Of a DNA stretch of 64,000 bases, positions 8,653 to 18,125 are shown piece after piece. The stretch spans positions 1 to 64,000 of the forward strand of contig CBCYME010000004.1 in assembly GCA_965183835.1 (NCBI GenBank), in the 5' to 3' direction. This stretch comes from OMPR01 sp965183835 (GTDB lineage: Bacteria; Pseudomonadota; Alphaproteobacteria; Rhodobacterales; Rhodobacteraceae). Each line of letters begins with the position of its first letter. The stretch's first letter is position 1. Below the pieces are notes generated by a model. That model ran no database searches and was not told the origin of the DNA. It saw nothing but the letters and a program-made list of their open reading frames with translations. The position numbers and the translations under genes are program-made.

Positions 8653-11579
8653 GTCAGATCCTCGGGCATCGGGTCAGCGGTTCGATCCCATTCGCCAAAG
8701 CGGGACAGTTGGTCATAATCGCCAATGTCAGTGTCCATGTGCAGCATTCGCCGCGAGGTAAAGCCCTGTTCTGGTTCAAAATATGCCTCGATCAATGTGC
8801 GCAGATCTGCCCAGACCTTGGCTGGGGGTTCCTTGTCCAACGGGGCAGGGACCTCTTTAAAGGTACCCCCGACACCAATGAAAACCGCCTGCGCAACGGG
8901 CATCGGGTCCATCCCTTCGAAACCGCCTTCTTCGGCCATGGCGGCCTCGATCAAAAGCTGTTTGTCAAACTTGGATTGCTGCGCAGGGGTGGGTGGTGCC
9001 CCCGTTTTATAGTCGTAAATCCGCAGCGCCCCACGGCTGTTCAGATCAAGCCGGTCCGCACGTCCGACCAGTTTGAAATCAAGCGGGTCCAGCGCAAGGC
9101 TTAGCTCGGATTCAAACGCGATGGGTCCACCGTCCTTGCGACGTTCAATTTCGCTGGCAATAAAGGCGTCCGTTATCCGTTCAATCCGCGCCAACCAGAG
9201 CTTACGCGCGGTCGGCCAAGGGACGTGCGTTTCAAGTAGATCCTTGGATCGGGCCAGAAAATCATGCCGGTTCAAAATGGACGGGTCTTCCAAACTGTCG
9301 CGAATGAAGGTTTCCAAGATCTCGTGGATCACAATCCCCCGCAACAGGGCATCGGGGGCCTGTACCAAGGGATCCAACGGCTTCAGACGCAGCACGTGTT
9401 TGGCATAGATCGCATAAGGATCACGGATCAAACGCTTGATCTCGGTCACTGACAGTTGCCGGGGCCGGGCAGGAATCGGAGGGCGCGGTGACGGGCGTGT
9501 GGCCGGGGCGATCCGGGGGGCGTCTTCTAACACCTCTGCCCAATCCAACCATGTTTGACCGCGTTTGCGCATGTCCCGCAACACATCGGGACCTTGTTGG
9601 TCGGGCAATCCCTGCAACAGGTTCGTCAAACGGTTCAACCACCGCGACGCAACGGTTTCAGAGTCATCAGATCGGGTGGCGCGGGTCAGCCAAACCTCGG
9701 GCGCGGCGATGGCCTGTTGATAGTCATGCGCTGAGAGCCCAATCCGCCGTTCCGGCAGCAACAAACCGGCCTGATCCCGCATTTGCCGGTTCAGCCACGG
9801 ATCAGGGCTGGCGGCTTCGGGCCAACTGCCCTCGTTCAAACCGCCAAGGATCATCAGGTCCGCACCTTGCACACGGGCCTCTAGCGTTCCCCAAATCATG
9901 ATCCGCTCATGCGGGGCATCGCGATCGCGGACTTCCTCCCCAGCCAATAACGCCCCCAAAAGGTCAGCAAAATCGCGCGCAGTCATGTTTCCGCCATGGG
10001 GGGCTTCTTCGGCCAAGGTGTTGAGAACCTTGAGCGCTTTTTGCCCTGCGTTCTTTTCCCACAGGGGTCCATCGGTTTCCGGTTGACTGCCGATGGAAAT
10101 CGCCTCGGCCACAGTGCGCAGATGATCCACCCATGTGCTAAGCGGCAGTTCGCCTGTGATGGTCTGATCGCAAAACTGCGTGGTGACCCAACTGAGCCAG
10201 TGGGGCGTGACCTCTCGTCGTTCGGCAAAGCCGCCAAGGCTTTCGGCATCTGGGAACGGAGGCCCATTGCGGCGCAGGTCCAGCTCCAGATCGCGGGTAT
10301 GACGTAAATGATTGCCGCGATCCCCGCCGCCGTGACACAGCGGATGTTTCAACAGCGTAAGCAGGGTTTCACCCGTCAGAGGGTCAACGAACAACCCTGC
10401 GACATGGCGTAGAAACCGACCGGGGGGGGACAGTTGCAGGGGTAAACCCGCACTGTCATCGGGTAAGATATCCCACCGATCCAGCGCGGCGCTAACCTGA
10501 CGGGTCAACATCCGATCCGGGGTGATCAAAGCAGCGGTTTGCCCCGTTTCGGCGGCCTGTCGCAGCCGCAATGCTATCGCCAAAGCCTCGTCTCGGGGAG
10601 AGGACGCTTCGACCAGTGTTACGTTTTCCATGGCCTGCGGCAGGTCCGTCAGCTGTGGACCTTCGCTCATCCATGCGTCTGTGACGGGGGCAGGGCGCAG
10701 GGACAAAGACACCAAGCGATTGCGCGCGGGGGCAGGGGCCTGCGTTGCCACCCAAGGTTCGATCTGATCAGGGGTCAGATCCAAGGCCGTCATCAGTTTA
10801 CGGAACCGGTATTGGGGGTGGTCCTCTGACAACAGGGCCTCGTCCAACTCGGTCCAGACGGTATCGGGTTGGTCAAAGTCATAGCCGGGCAGGATCAATG
10901 CGCCTTGGGGCAGGCGGGCAATCGCCTCCATCAGCATCAAGGTGGTGCCGCGTGACCCGGTGGACCCAGCCAGAATGACAGGGTGATCAGGCGGCGAGGT
11001 TTGCCAGTGTTCGATCAGGTTTTCCACCACACGCCGTTGGCGGGCCTGAACATCCAATGCTTCATCATCCGAGCCGACGAAATGTTCGGCAATGTCGATG
11101 AATTTCTGCGCCCGTGCCCAGTGGCCGGACATGTCGCTCACGTCGAGCTGGCGAATGGCTTCGGGCAGGACCCCTTCGCCCTGCATTTCATCAAACAGCG
11201 TCGCCAGACTGTCGGCCAGATCATAGAGCGATGCGCGTGCTGCCAGATCGGGTTCCTGATCCAACAGTCGGGAAATCAACTGCGTCAGCTCCAACCGCCG
11301 ACGTAAGGGGGGCACAGCAGCGGGTAGGCGTGTCATATCCCCAGAGGTGCCCAGATCGGTGACCATGGATAGTCTGGGTAACAGGCAGGCAGGCCCCGCA
11401 TCAAACAACTGTCGGATACGGCGCGACATCCGTTTGGTGTTGATGACCAGATGCACACGCGCCATCGCGTCTGGTGGCAGATGCGCGGTACGGGCGCGCA
11501 GGCCATCGACCAAGGCGTGCGGGAAATCCACGCCGGGGGCAACGGCAAAGACACGGGCGTTGGGGTTGGGATCAAACAT
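8649..11579 (-). CDS. addB: AddB, nuclease subunit of the AddAB recombination complex
   Basis: 976 aa partner of AddA. The C-terminal nuclease domain shows GRADRLDLN followed by LRIYDYKTG, the catalytic D-x-K arrangement. The N-terminal half is an inactivated helicase fold; a degenerate nucleotide-binding region with LAGSTGSRGTT is visible near residue 230. The start at 11579 overlaps the murU stop by 8 nt; the open frame upstream runs through the murU coding sequence and is not used. A downstream ATGA junction couples it to addA. Confidence 0.93.
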   Translation of the reverse strand: MFDPNPNARVFAVAPGVDFPHALVDGLRARTAHLPPDAMARVHLVINTKRMSRRIRQLFDAGPACLLPRLSMVTDLGTSGDMTRLPAAVPPLRRRLELTQLISRLLDQEPDLAARASLYDLADSLATLFDEMQGEGVLPEAIRQLDVSDMSGHWARAQKFIDIAEHFVGSDDEALDVQARQRRVVENLIEHWQTSPPDHPVILAGSTGSRGTTLMLMEAIARLPQGALILPGYDFDQPDTVWTELDEALLSEDHPQYRFRKLMTALDLTPDQIEPWVATQAPAPARNRLVSLSLRPAPVTDAWMSEGPQLTDLPQAMENVTLVEASSPRDEALAIALRLRQAAETGQTAALITPDRMLTRQVSAALDRWDILPDDSAGLPLQLSPPGRFLRHVAGLFVDPLTGETLLTLLKHPLCHGGGDRGNHLRHTRDLELDLRRNGPPFPDAESLGGFAERREVTPHWLSWVTTQFCDQTITGELPLSTWVDHLRTVAEAISIGSQPETDGPLWEKNAGQKALKVLNTLAEEAPHGGNMTARDFADLLGALLAGEEVRDRDAPHERIMIWGTLEARVQGADLMILGGLNEGSWPEAASPDPWLNRQMRDQAGLLLPERRIGLSAHDYQQAIAAPEVWLTRATRSDDSETVASRWLNRLTNLLQGLPDQQGPDVLRDMRKRGQTWLDWAEVLEDAPRIAPATRPSPRPPIPARPRQLSVTEIKRLIRDPYAIYAKHVLRLKPLDPLVQAPDALLRGIVIHEILETFIRDSLEDPSILNRHDFLARSKDLLETHVPWPTARKLWLARIERITDAFIASEIERRKDGGPIAFESELSLALDPLDFKLVGRADRLDLNSRGALRIYDYKTGAPPTPAQQSKFDKQLLIEAAMAEEGGFEGMDPMPVAQAVFIGVGGTFKEVPAPLDKEPPAKVWADLRTLIEAYFEPEQGFTSRRMLHMDTDIGDYDQLSRFGEWDRTADPMPEDLT

Positions 11580-12258
11580 CCGCCAACAGATCCTCGGCCA
11601 GTTTGATGCCCTCGGGATGGCCCACATCACACCATCGACCGGGATACTGGATGGCGTGCAAGGTGCCGCGATCCATCATCTGATTCCACAAGACGTTCAA
11701 AGAGAACGATTTATCGGGGATGTCGCTTAACATATCCGTTTTCAGGATTTGCACGCCGCCATAAACCAAACCCGGTCCACGCGTGATCTGTCCGCTGTCA
11801 TTGGCTGTGAAATCACCCGGTCCGCTGTGACCGACGGTCTGTGCCACTGGAACACACATTAATAGGGCATCCATGCGGTTAGGATCCCAGTTTTCTAATA
11901 ACAATGACAGTGGGCTTGGCCCGGCCCAAATCGCATCGGTGTTCATGGTGATGACCGGATTGGTGTCCAGCATCGGCAAAGCCGCGCGCAACCCACCCCC
12001 CGTTTCCAGAATCTCGGGGTATTCGTGCGATACCTGTACACCAAGTGGCTGCAGATGGTCGCGCATCATGTCAGGCAGATAATGCGTGTTAGCGACGGTG
12101 TTTGTGTGGGGGATCTCACGCGTCAGCCGCAGCGTGTGATCAATCAACGCCTCACCGGCGACTTTGATCAGCGGCTTGGGGCAGCTTTTGGTCAGGGGGC
12201 CCATGCGAGTCCCGAACCCAGCTGCGAAGAGCATGATGGAGGGTGCAATTGAGGTCAT
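11572..12258 (-). CDS. murU: MurNAc-1-phosphate uridylyltransferase-like nucleotidyltransferase
   Basis: 228 aa nucleotidyltransferase. The N-terminal LFAAGFGTRMGPLTKSCPKP is the sugar-phosphate NTP-transferase signature (GxGTRM and the KP pair). Asp in MNTDAIW is the expected metal ligand. It follows an AmgK-like sugar kinase with a 4-nt overlap. In alphaproteobacteria and pseudomonads that pair converts recycled MurNAc to UDP-MurNAc, bypassing de novo synthesis and giving fosfomycin tolerance. The pairing makes murU more likely than a glucose-1-phosphate enzyme. Confidence 0.85.
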   Translation of the reverse strand: MTSIAPSIMLFAAGFGTRMGPLTKSCPKPLIKVAGEALIDHTLRLTREIPHTNTVANTHYLPDMMRDHLQPLGVQVSHEYPEILETGGGLRAALPMLDTNPVITMNTDAIWAGPSPLSLLLENWDPNRMDALLMCVPVAQTVGHSGPGDFTANDSGQITRGPGLVYGGVQILKTDMLSDIPDKSFSLNVLWNQMMDRGTLHAIQYPGRWCDVGHPEGIKLAEDLLADV

Positions 12259-13259
12259 GAGATTTTGAGTTTCTCCAACGCCTCAGCAGTGGGCAGCGGC
12301 AGGGCCTGACGCAACAAATCGGATACAGGGGCCAAGGCGGGATGATCGAGATCTCGCATGAGGTGCGTCCACACAGCGGGGATCATATCAACATAGTGGG
12401 GTTTGCCGTGTTCAGAGCCTAACCGGGCAAAAACACCCAAAATCCGCAGGTTGCGCTGGGCGCCAAGCACCGCATAGGCAGTGCGGAATGCGTGCTCATC
12501 TGTTCCGGTGACCGCAATATACCGGTTGATCATGGCCATTTCGATACCGGCTGGAACGTCCCGGCGGATATCTTGCAGCAGGGAAACCAGATCATAGGCG
12601 GGGTGGCCCAGCATGGCGTCTTGGAAATCCAGTAGGCCCACACGTTTGGTTCCGTCTCGGTCGGGTAACCACAACAGGTTCTCAGCGTGGTAATCCCGCT
12701 GTACGAGCACTTTGGGGCCTTGGGTTGTTTGCCGCAGTACGTCTTCGAACCGTTTTTCGAAACGCGCCAAGGCATCCGTATCCAATGACCCGTTAATCAC
12801 GGCGGCATATTTTGTCAGCGCCAGCGCGGCGAGTTTGGTCATCAAGGTGGGGCCGTAGCTGTCGAGTGACAGGATCGGCGCGGCGTGGAGTTCGACCAGA
12901 ACGTCGGTTGCTGTTTCGTACAAAATCCGTTCGATTTTGGGGGATTTGGGAATGGCGCGCGCAAACAGGTCATCACCCAGATCTTCGATGAGCAGGAAAC
13001 CATATTCCGCATCTTCGGCATATATTTCTGGAGCACTCAATCCGATGGCAAGCAGATGCTCAGACACACGAACGAAAGGCCGCACGTCTTCGCCCTTTTC
13101 AGGTGGCGCATCCATCAAGACAGCTGTCTTTCCCGTGTCAGGATCCGTCAGCCGTTCGTATCTGCGGTTGGAGGCATCACCGGCCAGTGGGGCGCGCTTG
13201 GCGTTGGACCAGTCAGTCTGTGCCAACAGGGCTTGGGCCAGGACGGCACGATTTGTCAT
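12255..13259 (-). CDS. amgK: AmgK-like N-acetylmuramate/GlcNAc anomeric kinase
   Basis: 334 aa aminoglycoside-phosphotransferase-fold kinase. The N-lobe has APLAGDASNRRYERL, where the SNRRY stretch is characteristic of AmgK. The catalytic loop is LVQRDYHAENLLWL and the metal-binding DFQD follows. The family phosphorylates the anomeric carbon of MurNAc and GlcNAc in cell-wall recycling. The start at 13259 overlaps the tsaE stop by 4 nt, and the gene overlaps murU by 4 nt, so the three are translationally coupled. Confidence 0.88.
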   Translation of the reverse strand: MTNRAVLAQALLAQTDWSNAKRAPLAGDASNRRYERLTDPDTGKTAVLMDAPPEKGEDVRPFVRVSEHLLAIGLSAPEIYAEDAEYGFLLIEDLGDDLFARAIPKSPKIERILYETATDVLVELHAAPILSLDSYGPTLMTKLAALALTKYAAVINGSLDTDALARFEKRFEDVLRQTTQGPKVLVQRDYHAENLLWLPDRDGTKRVGLLDFQDAMLGHPAYDLVSLLQDIRRDVPAGIEMAMINRYIAVTGTDEHAFRTAYAVLGAQRNLRILGVFARLGSEHGKPHYVDMIPAVWTHLMRDLDHPALAPVSDLLRQALPLPTAEALEKLKIS

Positions 13260-13729
13260 ATCAGGGTCTCCAGAAGGGACGGCCATTTGGGATCTGTCCA
13301 GCTTAGGGTCAGGCTGCGTTGGTCGTCGCCGGGTTGGTCGGCTGCAAAGGTAAGGGTCAGGGCGTTTGACGGTGTGAGCGGACCCAGTCGATCAGGCCAT
13401 TCGATCAGGCAGACAGCGTTCTCAAGCGCCTCTGACAGTCCCAGCTCTTCGATCTCTGAAATATCGGAAAGACGGTAGAGGTCTGAATGCCAGATTTCGC
13501 CCAGTTGCGTGTCGTAGATTTGCACGAGCGTGAATGTGGGGGATGGCACGTCTTCGGGGATGTCCATCACCGCTTGGATCAAGCTGCGGGCGAAATGGGT
13601 TTTACCGCTACCGATTTCACCGACCAACAAAAGGCAATCACCCGGAGTCAATCTGGCCCCAAGTTTGGCGGCCAGATCTGCGGTGATTTCAGGGGAGTCG
13701 AGAGGGATAGAAACAGGTGCAGCAATCAT
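13256..13729 (-). CDS. tsaE: TsaE, ATPase of the tRNA t6A37 biosynthesis complex
   Basis: 157 aa P-loop protein. Walker A is GEIGSGKTHF (residues 37-46), then SPTFTLVQIY and HSDLYRL, the classical TsaE (YjeE) motifs. It works with TsaB and TsaD to make threonylcarbamoyl-adenosine at position 37 of ANN-decoding tRNAs; tsaD is in this window at 24464-25561 but not linked. The start has no obvious Shine-Dalgarno. It lies 41 nt after the PAS-protein stop, so readthrough from upstream is possible. The order tsaE-amgK-murU-addB-addA is a recurrent alphaproteobacterial arrangement. Confidence 0.95.
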   Translation of the reverse strand: MIAAPVSIPLDSPEITADLAAKLGARLTPGDCLLLVGEIGSGKTHFARSLIQAVMDIPEDVPSPTFTLVQIYDTQLGEIWHSDLYRLSDISEIEELGLSEALENAVCLIEWPDRLGPLTPSNALTLTFAADQPGDDQRSLTLSWTDPKWPSLLETLI

Positions 13730-13770
13730 GGTGCCACAATGACGGTCTGCCCGGTTGGCTGCAAGCAGGT

Positions 13771-15282
13771 TCAGTCAGCCAATTGGACCTGTTGGGTCGG
13801 CCGGTTCGCGGTGCTGTTTTTCTGAAAACGCACCATCGTTGCGCCCGCATGAACCGGGCAAATGGTGCAGGATAAAGTGATCCCATCGCGGGTTGTCACC
13901 CTGGCAGACCATTCCACCCGGGTGTCTCTTTGATCTACGAAATCGCGAATGCGGCCCCAAACTGGTGTGGCGATGCATTGATCCTGCCAGATTTTTGTCG
14001 CGTCTTGGACCGTGATCTGGGCAAAGCTGAGATCGGGATCGACTTGCCACAGTTGGTGATATGATCGGTTTGAGAACGCCAGCGTGCCATCCGAGGAAAA
14101 TGTCGCGACCGCATCGTCCAGACGGTCCATCATGGATTGACCCAGTTCAAGCTCGCTTCGGAAGCGGCGGGTGAGGGTGATTTCTGCGGTAATATCTTCG
14201 AACAGAAAAGCCACAGCACCGTCGGGGTGGGGCCGCCCGCTCACGGAATAAACAGATCCAGAGGGCAGTGACCACGTTTCTTGGTAATGACCGTCAACCG
14301 CAGCCTTTAGCAGGTCGTCCAGCTGGTGGCGCCAACTGCTATAGTTTTTCGGCTCTGGCATCATGTTTTGATCGCGGAGCCGGTCAAAGAACCCAAAGAG
14401 ATCGGGGCGGCTGCTCAGGAATTCGGCGGGCAGGGCGATCAAGTCGATGAGCGCGGGATTGAACAGGGCCAGCTGCCGATTGCGATCAAAAATGGCCAAG
14501 CCGATAGACAATTGGGCAAAAGTCTTTGCGAGGGTCTGCACAAAATTTCGCTGCGCCAACTCGGCGTCTACGACCGCGTTGATGTCTACCGCATAGCAAA
14601 GATTGCCCTCTTCTTCGGACACGATAGACACATCAAACCAAAGCTTATAGTCCTGATCCTGCGGTGAAATTGAAACGCGGGACTTTTTGCTTGGCAGTTT
14701 GAAAATATCGTCTTCGGGAAACAGGGGGGTGTTCAGATCAGGGTCTTGGCCGCGCACTTTGCGTGCCAGATTGGTGTAGGCATGGTTACACCACCGCACC
14801 TGATTGTCTTTGTTCAAATACCAGACCGGATAAGGGGCTTTGTCCATGGCAACCCGCAAAGGGTCTTGCTGACCGGGGGAACCGGGTCCCTTGCTGGGGT
14901 TTAACGTTCGCAGGTGAACGCGCACGATCCCATCGACCCATTCGCACAAAATATCACGGTTTTGGTTCCCATCGATGGGCAGGACGATGATTTCGCCTTT
15001 GCTTTTCACCTCGTCTGGCGTGGTTGGAAAACCGGGAAATTCGACGGCCAACTCGCGTCGCAGTCTGCCCCAATCCAAAACAGGGGTCTGGTTGGCGCGG
15101 TTTCCGAAATTTGTGTGATCAAGTAACTGGCTACCATCAAAGAGATAAACCTGATCCCGGCTGCTGCCGGGTCTGAGTAAATCACGGCTAAACCCAACTT
15201 TTTGCCGGCGCGGTCTCAACACCAAACCGGTCCCAATAACTGAGACCAAGCAAATTATTGTCACAATAAGCCAGTCACTCAT
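13771..15282 (-). CDS. Membrane-anchored PAS-domain protein
   Basis: 503 aa. One N-terminal membrane segment (WLIVTIICLVSVIGTGLVL), then a soluble part with at least two PAS-like segments: around residues 145-230 (PYPVWYLNKDNQVRWCNHAYTN) and around 250-350 (LSIGLAIFDRNRQLALFNPA), and probably a third near 390-480 (DDAVATFSSDGTLAFSNRSY). No histidine-kinase, GGDEF or EAL domain follows, so it has sensors but no visible output. It is just downstream of regB on the same strand with a 72-nt gap. A role as a sensory partner of the redox system is inference only. Confidence 0.8.
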   Translation of the reverse strand: MSDWLIVTIICLVSVIGTGLVLRPRRQKVGFSRDLLRPGSSRDQVYLFDGSQLLDHTNFGNRANQTPVLDWGRLRRELAVEFPGFPTTPDEVKSKGEIIVLPIDGNQNRDILCEWVDGIVRVHLRTLNPSKGPGSPGQQDPLRVAMDKAPYPVWYLNKDNQVRWCNHAYTNLARKVRGQDPDLNTPLFPEDDIFKLPSKKSRVSISPQDQDYKLWFDVSIVSEEEGNLCYAVDINAVVDAELAQRNFVQTLAKTFAQLSIGLAIFDRNRQLALFNPALIDLIALPAEFLSSRPDLFGFFDRLRDQNMMPEPKNYSSWRHQLDDLLKAAVDGHYQETWSLPSGSVYSVSGRPHPDGAVAFLFEDITAEITLTRRFRSELELGQSMMDRLDDAVATFSSDGTLAFSNRSYHQLWQVDPDLSFAQITVQDATKIWQDQCIATPVWGRIRDFVDQRDTRVEWSARVTTRDGITLSCTICPVHAGATMVRFQKNSTANRPTQQVQLAD

Positions 15283-15354
15283 CGTTGTACGGTGTCCTGT
15301 TGATTGACGGATCCATACAACTAATGCGCGATTAGAGGTTAATGATAGCTTAAT

Positions 15355-16752
15355 TTAGAACTGAAACGGTTGGTTCTGGCCTTTGGGCACGGCATTTTCA
15401 CCGATTTGTGCATCAATGATGTTGCGAGGCCACACAACTTGGACGATAGCGCCGCGACGTTCCGATTTCGTTGTGTAAGCTTGGTAAGGGTCGGACCCGT
15501 TTGCAAAGCTTAGTTCGGCGCCGCTGCGTTCCAGCAGGGTTTTCGCGATGAACAGGCCAAGGCCCATGCCCTCGTATTCGGGTCGCGCTTTGCGATCTAT
15601 GTCCGAGCGGCGTTTGCGCACAAAGGGGTCCCCGATGCGTCCGATCATTTGGGGGGGATAGCCGCGCCCATCGTCCATGATACGGACAAAAATCTGATTT
15701 TCGGTCCATTCTGCATCGACCCAGACGTTTGCGCGGGCGAAATCAACAGCGTTTTGGATCAGGTTGCGCAGGCCATGGATGACTTCGGGTTGGCGCAGGA
15801 TCGATGGCTGTTGCATGCCGCCACCGTCGCCGGGTTTCTCTTCGAAGTGCACGAATTTTCCGCGATGCATGTGGGGTTCGGCGGCTTCGTGGATAACGGT
15901 TGAAAGAGGGGCCTGTCGCAGGTGCAGATCGTCTTTGCCAGCCCGGCCCATATCCCGCAGAATATCGCGACACCGGTTTGCTTGTTCGCGGATCAGGGCG
16001 GCATCTTCGCGCAGATCGGGGCGGTCATCCAACTCTTCGATCAACTCAGCACTGGTGAGCTTGATGGTCGCCAGTGGTGTTCCAAGTTCATGTGCTGCCG
16101 CCGCGACAACGCCGCCCAGATCCGTCAGCTTTTGTTCACGGGCCAAGGCCATATGTGTGGCGGACAGGGCTTCGGACATTGACTGTGTTTCTGTGCTGAT
16201 CCGATGCGAATAGGCACCAAGAAAGACAATCGCGATGATTACAGCCACCCAGTTCCCAAAGACAAAGATGTCTGGAATCCGCATGATGAAACCCTGATCC
16301 GTCCTGAGGGGCAGGTGAAATTCCGCCAGCAGGGTGACAAGGATGATTGCAGCCCCCCCAATGATCAAGGTCGAGCGGGTGCCCAGCACATTGGCGGAAA
16401 TGGTCACAGGCCCGAGCAACAGCAAGGCAAACGGATTGTGCAACCCCCCCGTCAGGTACAGCAGAAATGAGAGCTGCAGCAGGTCGAACAAAACCATCAG
16501 AAAGTTTTCATATTCCGTCAGGCGCTTGTTTTCCGGAAAAATGAAGATCGCAACGAGGTTGGCAACCACTGACACCCCGATCGCCAGATAACATAATCCG
16601 ACTTCGATTTGCATGTTGTACATCCACTGGGCGACAGTGATTGCGGTAATCTGCCCCACAATGGCGACCCACCGCAGCAAAATCAGCGTCCGCAGCCGAA
16701 TCCAATTGCTGCGTTCCCGTCCAGGCCAAAGGCTCATGTTGGAATCTGGCAT
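15355..16752 (-). CDS. regB: RegB/PrrB/ActS redox-sensing histidine kinase
   Basis: 465 aa membrane kinase. Six hydrophobic segments occupy residues 20-185. GGLHNPF (102-108) is the ubiquinone-binding motif of the family, the H-box HELGTPLATIK carries His221, and Cys261 (in ANRCRDI) is the redox-active cysteine position. The ATP-binding region has GMGLGLFIAK. The family phosphorylates RegA according to quinone redox state and controls photosynthesis, respiration and carbon/nitrogen fixation genes. The partner regA and senC lie divergently, 16852-18115. A second in-frame Met (residue 6, MSLWPG) is a possible alternative start. Confidence 0.94.
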   Translation of the reverse strand: MPDSNMSLWPGRERSNWIRLRTLILLRWVAIVGQITAITVAQWMYNMQIEVGLCYLAIGVSVVANLVAIFIFPENKRLTEYENFLMVLFDLLQLSFLLYLTGGLHNPFALLLLGPVTISANVLGTRSTLIIGGAAIILVTLLAEFHLPLRTDQGFIMRIPDIFVFGNWVAVIIAIVFLGAYSHRISTETQSMSEALSATHMALAREQKLTDLGGVVAAAAHELGTPLATIKLTSAELIEELDDRPDLREDAALIREQANRCRDILRDMGRAGKDDLHLRQAPLSTVIHEAAEPHMHRGKFVHFEEKPGDGGGMQQPSILRQPEVIHGLRNLIQNAVDFARANVWVDAEWTENQIFVRIMDDGRGYPPQMIGRIGDPFVRKRRSDIDRKARPEYEGMGLGLFIAKTLLERSGAELSFANGSDPYQAYTTKSERRGAIVQVVWPRNIIDAQIGENAVPKGQNQPFQF

Positions 16753-16851
16753 TGGTCACCTATGTCCTGTTGCAACGGCTGGGTATCTTGATAGGTGTCC
16801 GCGCGAAAACGATCAACACACTCTTCTCTACGACCAAAGGCTATCATCGTC

Positions 16852-17472
16852 ATGACTCGTACCTATGCAATCCTCGCCGCTGTCGCCCTGGCTCTTATTG
16901 TCGGGGGAACCTGGTTTTTGACGATGGGGTCCAAATCTGGGGATCAGTTTGCCCAGTGTCGCGCCAGTCAGGTTGCTGGGGGCGCGGGTGCGATTGGTGG
17001 TCCCTTTGAATTGGTGAATGCCAAAGGTGAAACCGTCACAGACAAAGACGTCATCAAAGAGCCGTCGCTGGTTTATTTTGGCTATACTTTCTGTCCAGAT
17101 GTTTGCCCGATGGACACATCCCGTAACGCAGAAGCCGTTGATATTTTGACAGAACGTGGCCAATCCGTCACGCCAGTGTTCATCTCGGTCGACCCGGAGC
17201 GGGACACGCCCGAAGTTGTTGGGGACTTTGCTGAAAATCTGCATGAACGGATGATCGCGCTGACCGGTTCGCCTGAGCAGGTCAAAGCGGCAAGCAAAGC
17301 GTACAAAACCTATTACAAAGCGCAGGATAAGAGCGACGAGTATTATTTGGTTGATCACTCGACCTTTACTTATCTGGTTTTGCCCGAGCAGGGTTTCGTT
17401 GAATTTTTCCGTCGGGAGGTGACGCCGGAGCAGATGGCGGACCAGGTTGGCTGCTTTCTGGATCAGATGTGA
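16852..17472 (+). CDS. senC: SenC/PrrC (SCO1-type) copper chaperone
   Basis: 206 aa, anchored by an N-terminal membrane segment (residues 5-24). The thioredoxin-fold domain has the copper-binding CPDVC (Cys81 and Cys85) and the distal His in LVDHSTFTYL. SCO1/SenC proteins deliver copper to cytochrome oxidase and in Rhodobacter affect signalling through RegBA. It is encoded between regB (divergent) and regA (88 nt downstream, same strand), the classical arrangement. The start at 16852 gives a compact signal; the open frame extends 19 codons upstream without support. Confidence 0.93.
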   Translation: MTRTYAILAAVALALIVGGTWFLTMGSKSGDQFAQCRASQVAGGAGAIGGPFELVNAKGETVTDKDVIKEPSLVYFGYTFCPDVCPMDTSRNAEAVDILTERGQSVTPVFISVDPERDTPEVVGDFAENLHERMIALTGSPEQVKAASKAYKTYYKAQDKSDEYYLVDHSTFTYLVLPEQGFVEFFRREVTPEQMADQVGCFLDQM

Positions 17473-17560
17473 TCTGCGACTGGGCGTTTGACCTTTGCTG
17501 AGGCGCTGGTAATACTCGGGCCCAAGCAAACAATAACGAAAAACAGCGGAAAGAAATAGC

Positions 17561-18115
17561 ATGGCAGAGAGCACCCAGCCTGACATCGGACCTGACAAAA
17601 CGCTGTTGTTGGTCGATGATGACGAACCGTTTCTGCGCCGGCTGGCCAAAGCAATGGAAAAACGCGGGTTCGAAATCGAGACCGCCTCGTCAGTGGCAGG
17701 TGGTCAAGCCATCGCGACAGCGCGTCCCCCAGCTTATGCGGTTGTGGACCTGCGGTTGGAAGATGGGAACGGTTTGGATGTCGTCGAAGTCCTGCGCGAA
17801 AAGCGCCCCGATAGCCGGGTTGTGGTTTTAACTGGATATGGCGCCATCGCCACGGCGGTTGCGGCGGTCAAGATTGGCGCGACGGATTATCTGTCAAAAC
17901 CAGCGGATGCGACTGATATTACCAACGCCCTGCTGGCCAAACCAGATGAGTTGCCCCCCCCGCCTGAAAACCCGATGAGTGCGGATCGTGTCCGTTGGGA
18001 ACATATTCAGCGTGTGTATGAGTTGTGCGACCGAAACGTCAGTGAAACAGCGCGGCGATTGAATATGCACCGGCGCACCCTGCAACGTATTCTGGCGAAA
18101 CGCAGCCCGCGCTAG
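17561..18115 (+). CDS. regA: RegA/PrrA/ActR response regulator
   Basis: 184 aa. Receiver domain with the acidic pair DDD (19-21), phospho-acceptor Asp63 in VVDLRLEDGN, Thr in VVLTGYG and Lys in YLSKP. A proline linker (PPPPENP) leads to a Fis-like helix-turn-helix (NVSETARRLNMHRRTLQRIL), which is nearly invariant in the family. It is the global redox regulator paired with RegB. GGAAAG lies upstream of the ATG. The stop is 10 nt from the next gene, which suggests co-transcription with it. Confidence 0.97.
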   Translation: MAESTQPDIGPDKTLLLVDDDEPFLRRLAKAMEKRGFEIETASSVAGGQAIATARPPAYAVVDLRLEDGNGLDVVEVLREKRPDSRVVVLTGYGAIATAVAAVKIGATDYLSKPADATDITNALLAKPDELPPPPENPMSADRVRWEHIQRVYELCDRNVSETARRLNMHRRTLQRILAKRSPR

Positions 18116-18125
18116 GGGGATTGCC

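Noticed and set aside
16828..17649. 273-codon minus-strand frame across senC and the senC-regA gap
   Set aside because: Antisense to senC, whose copper-binding motifs are certain.
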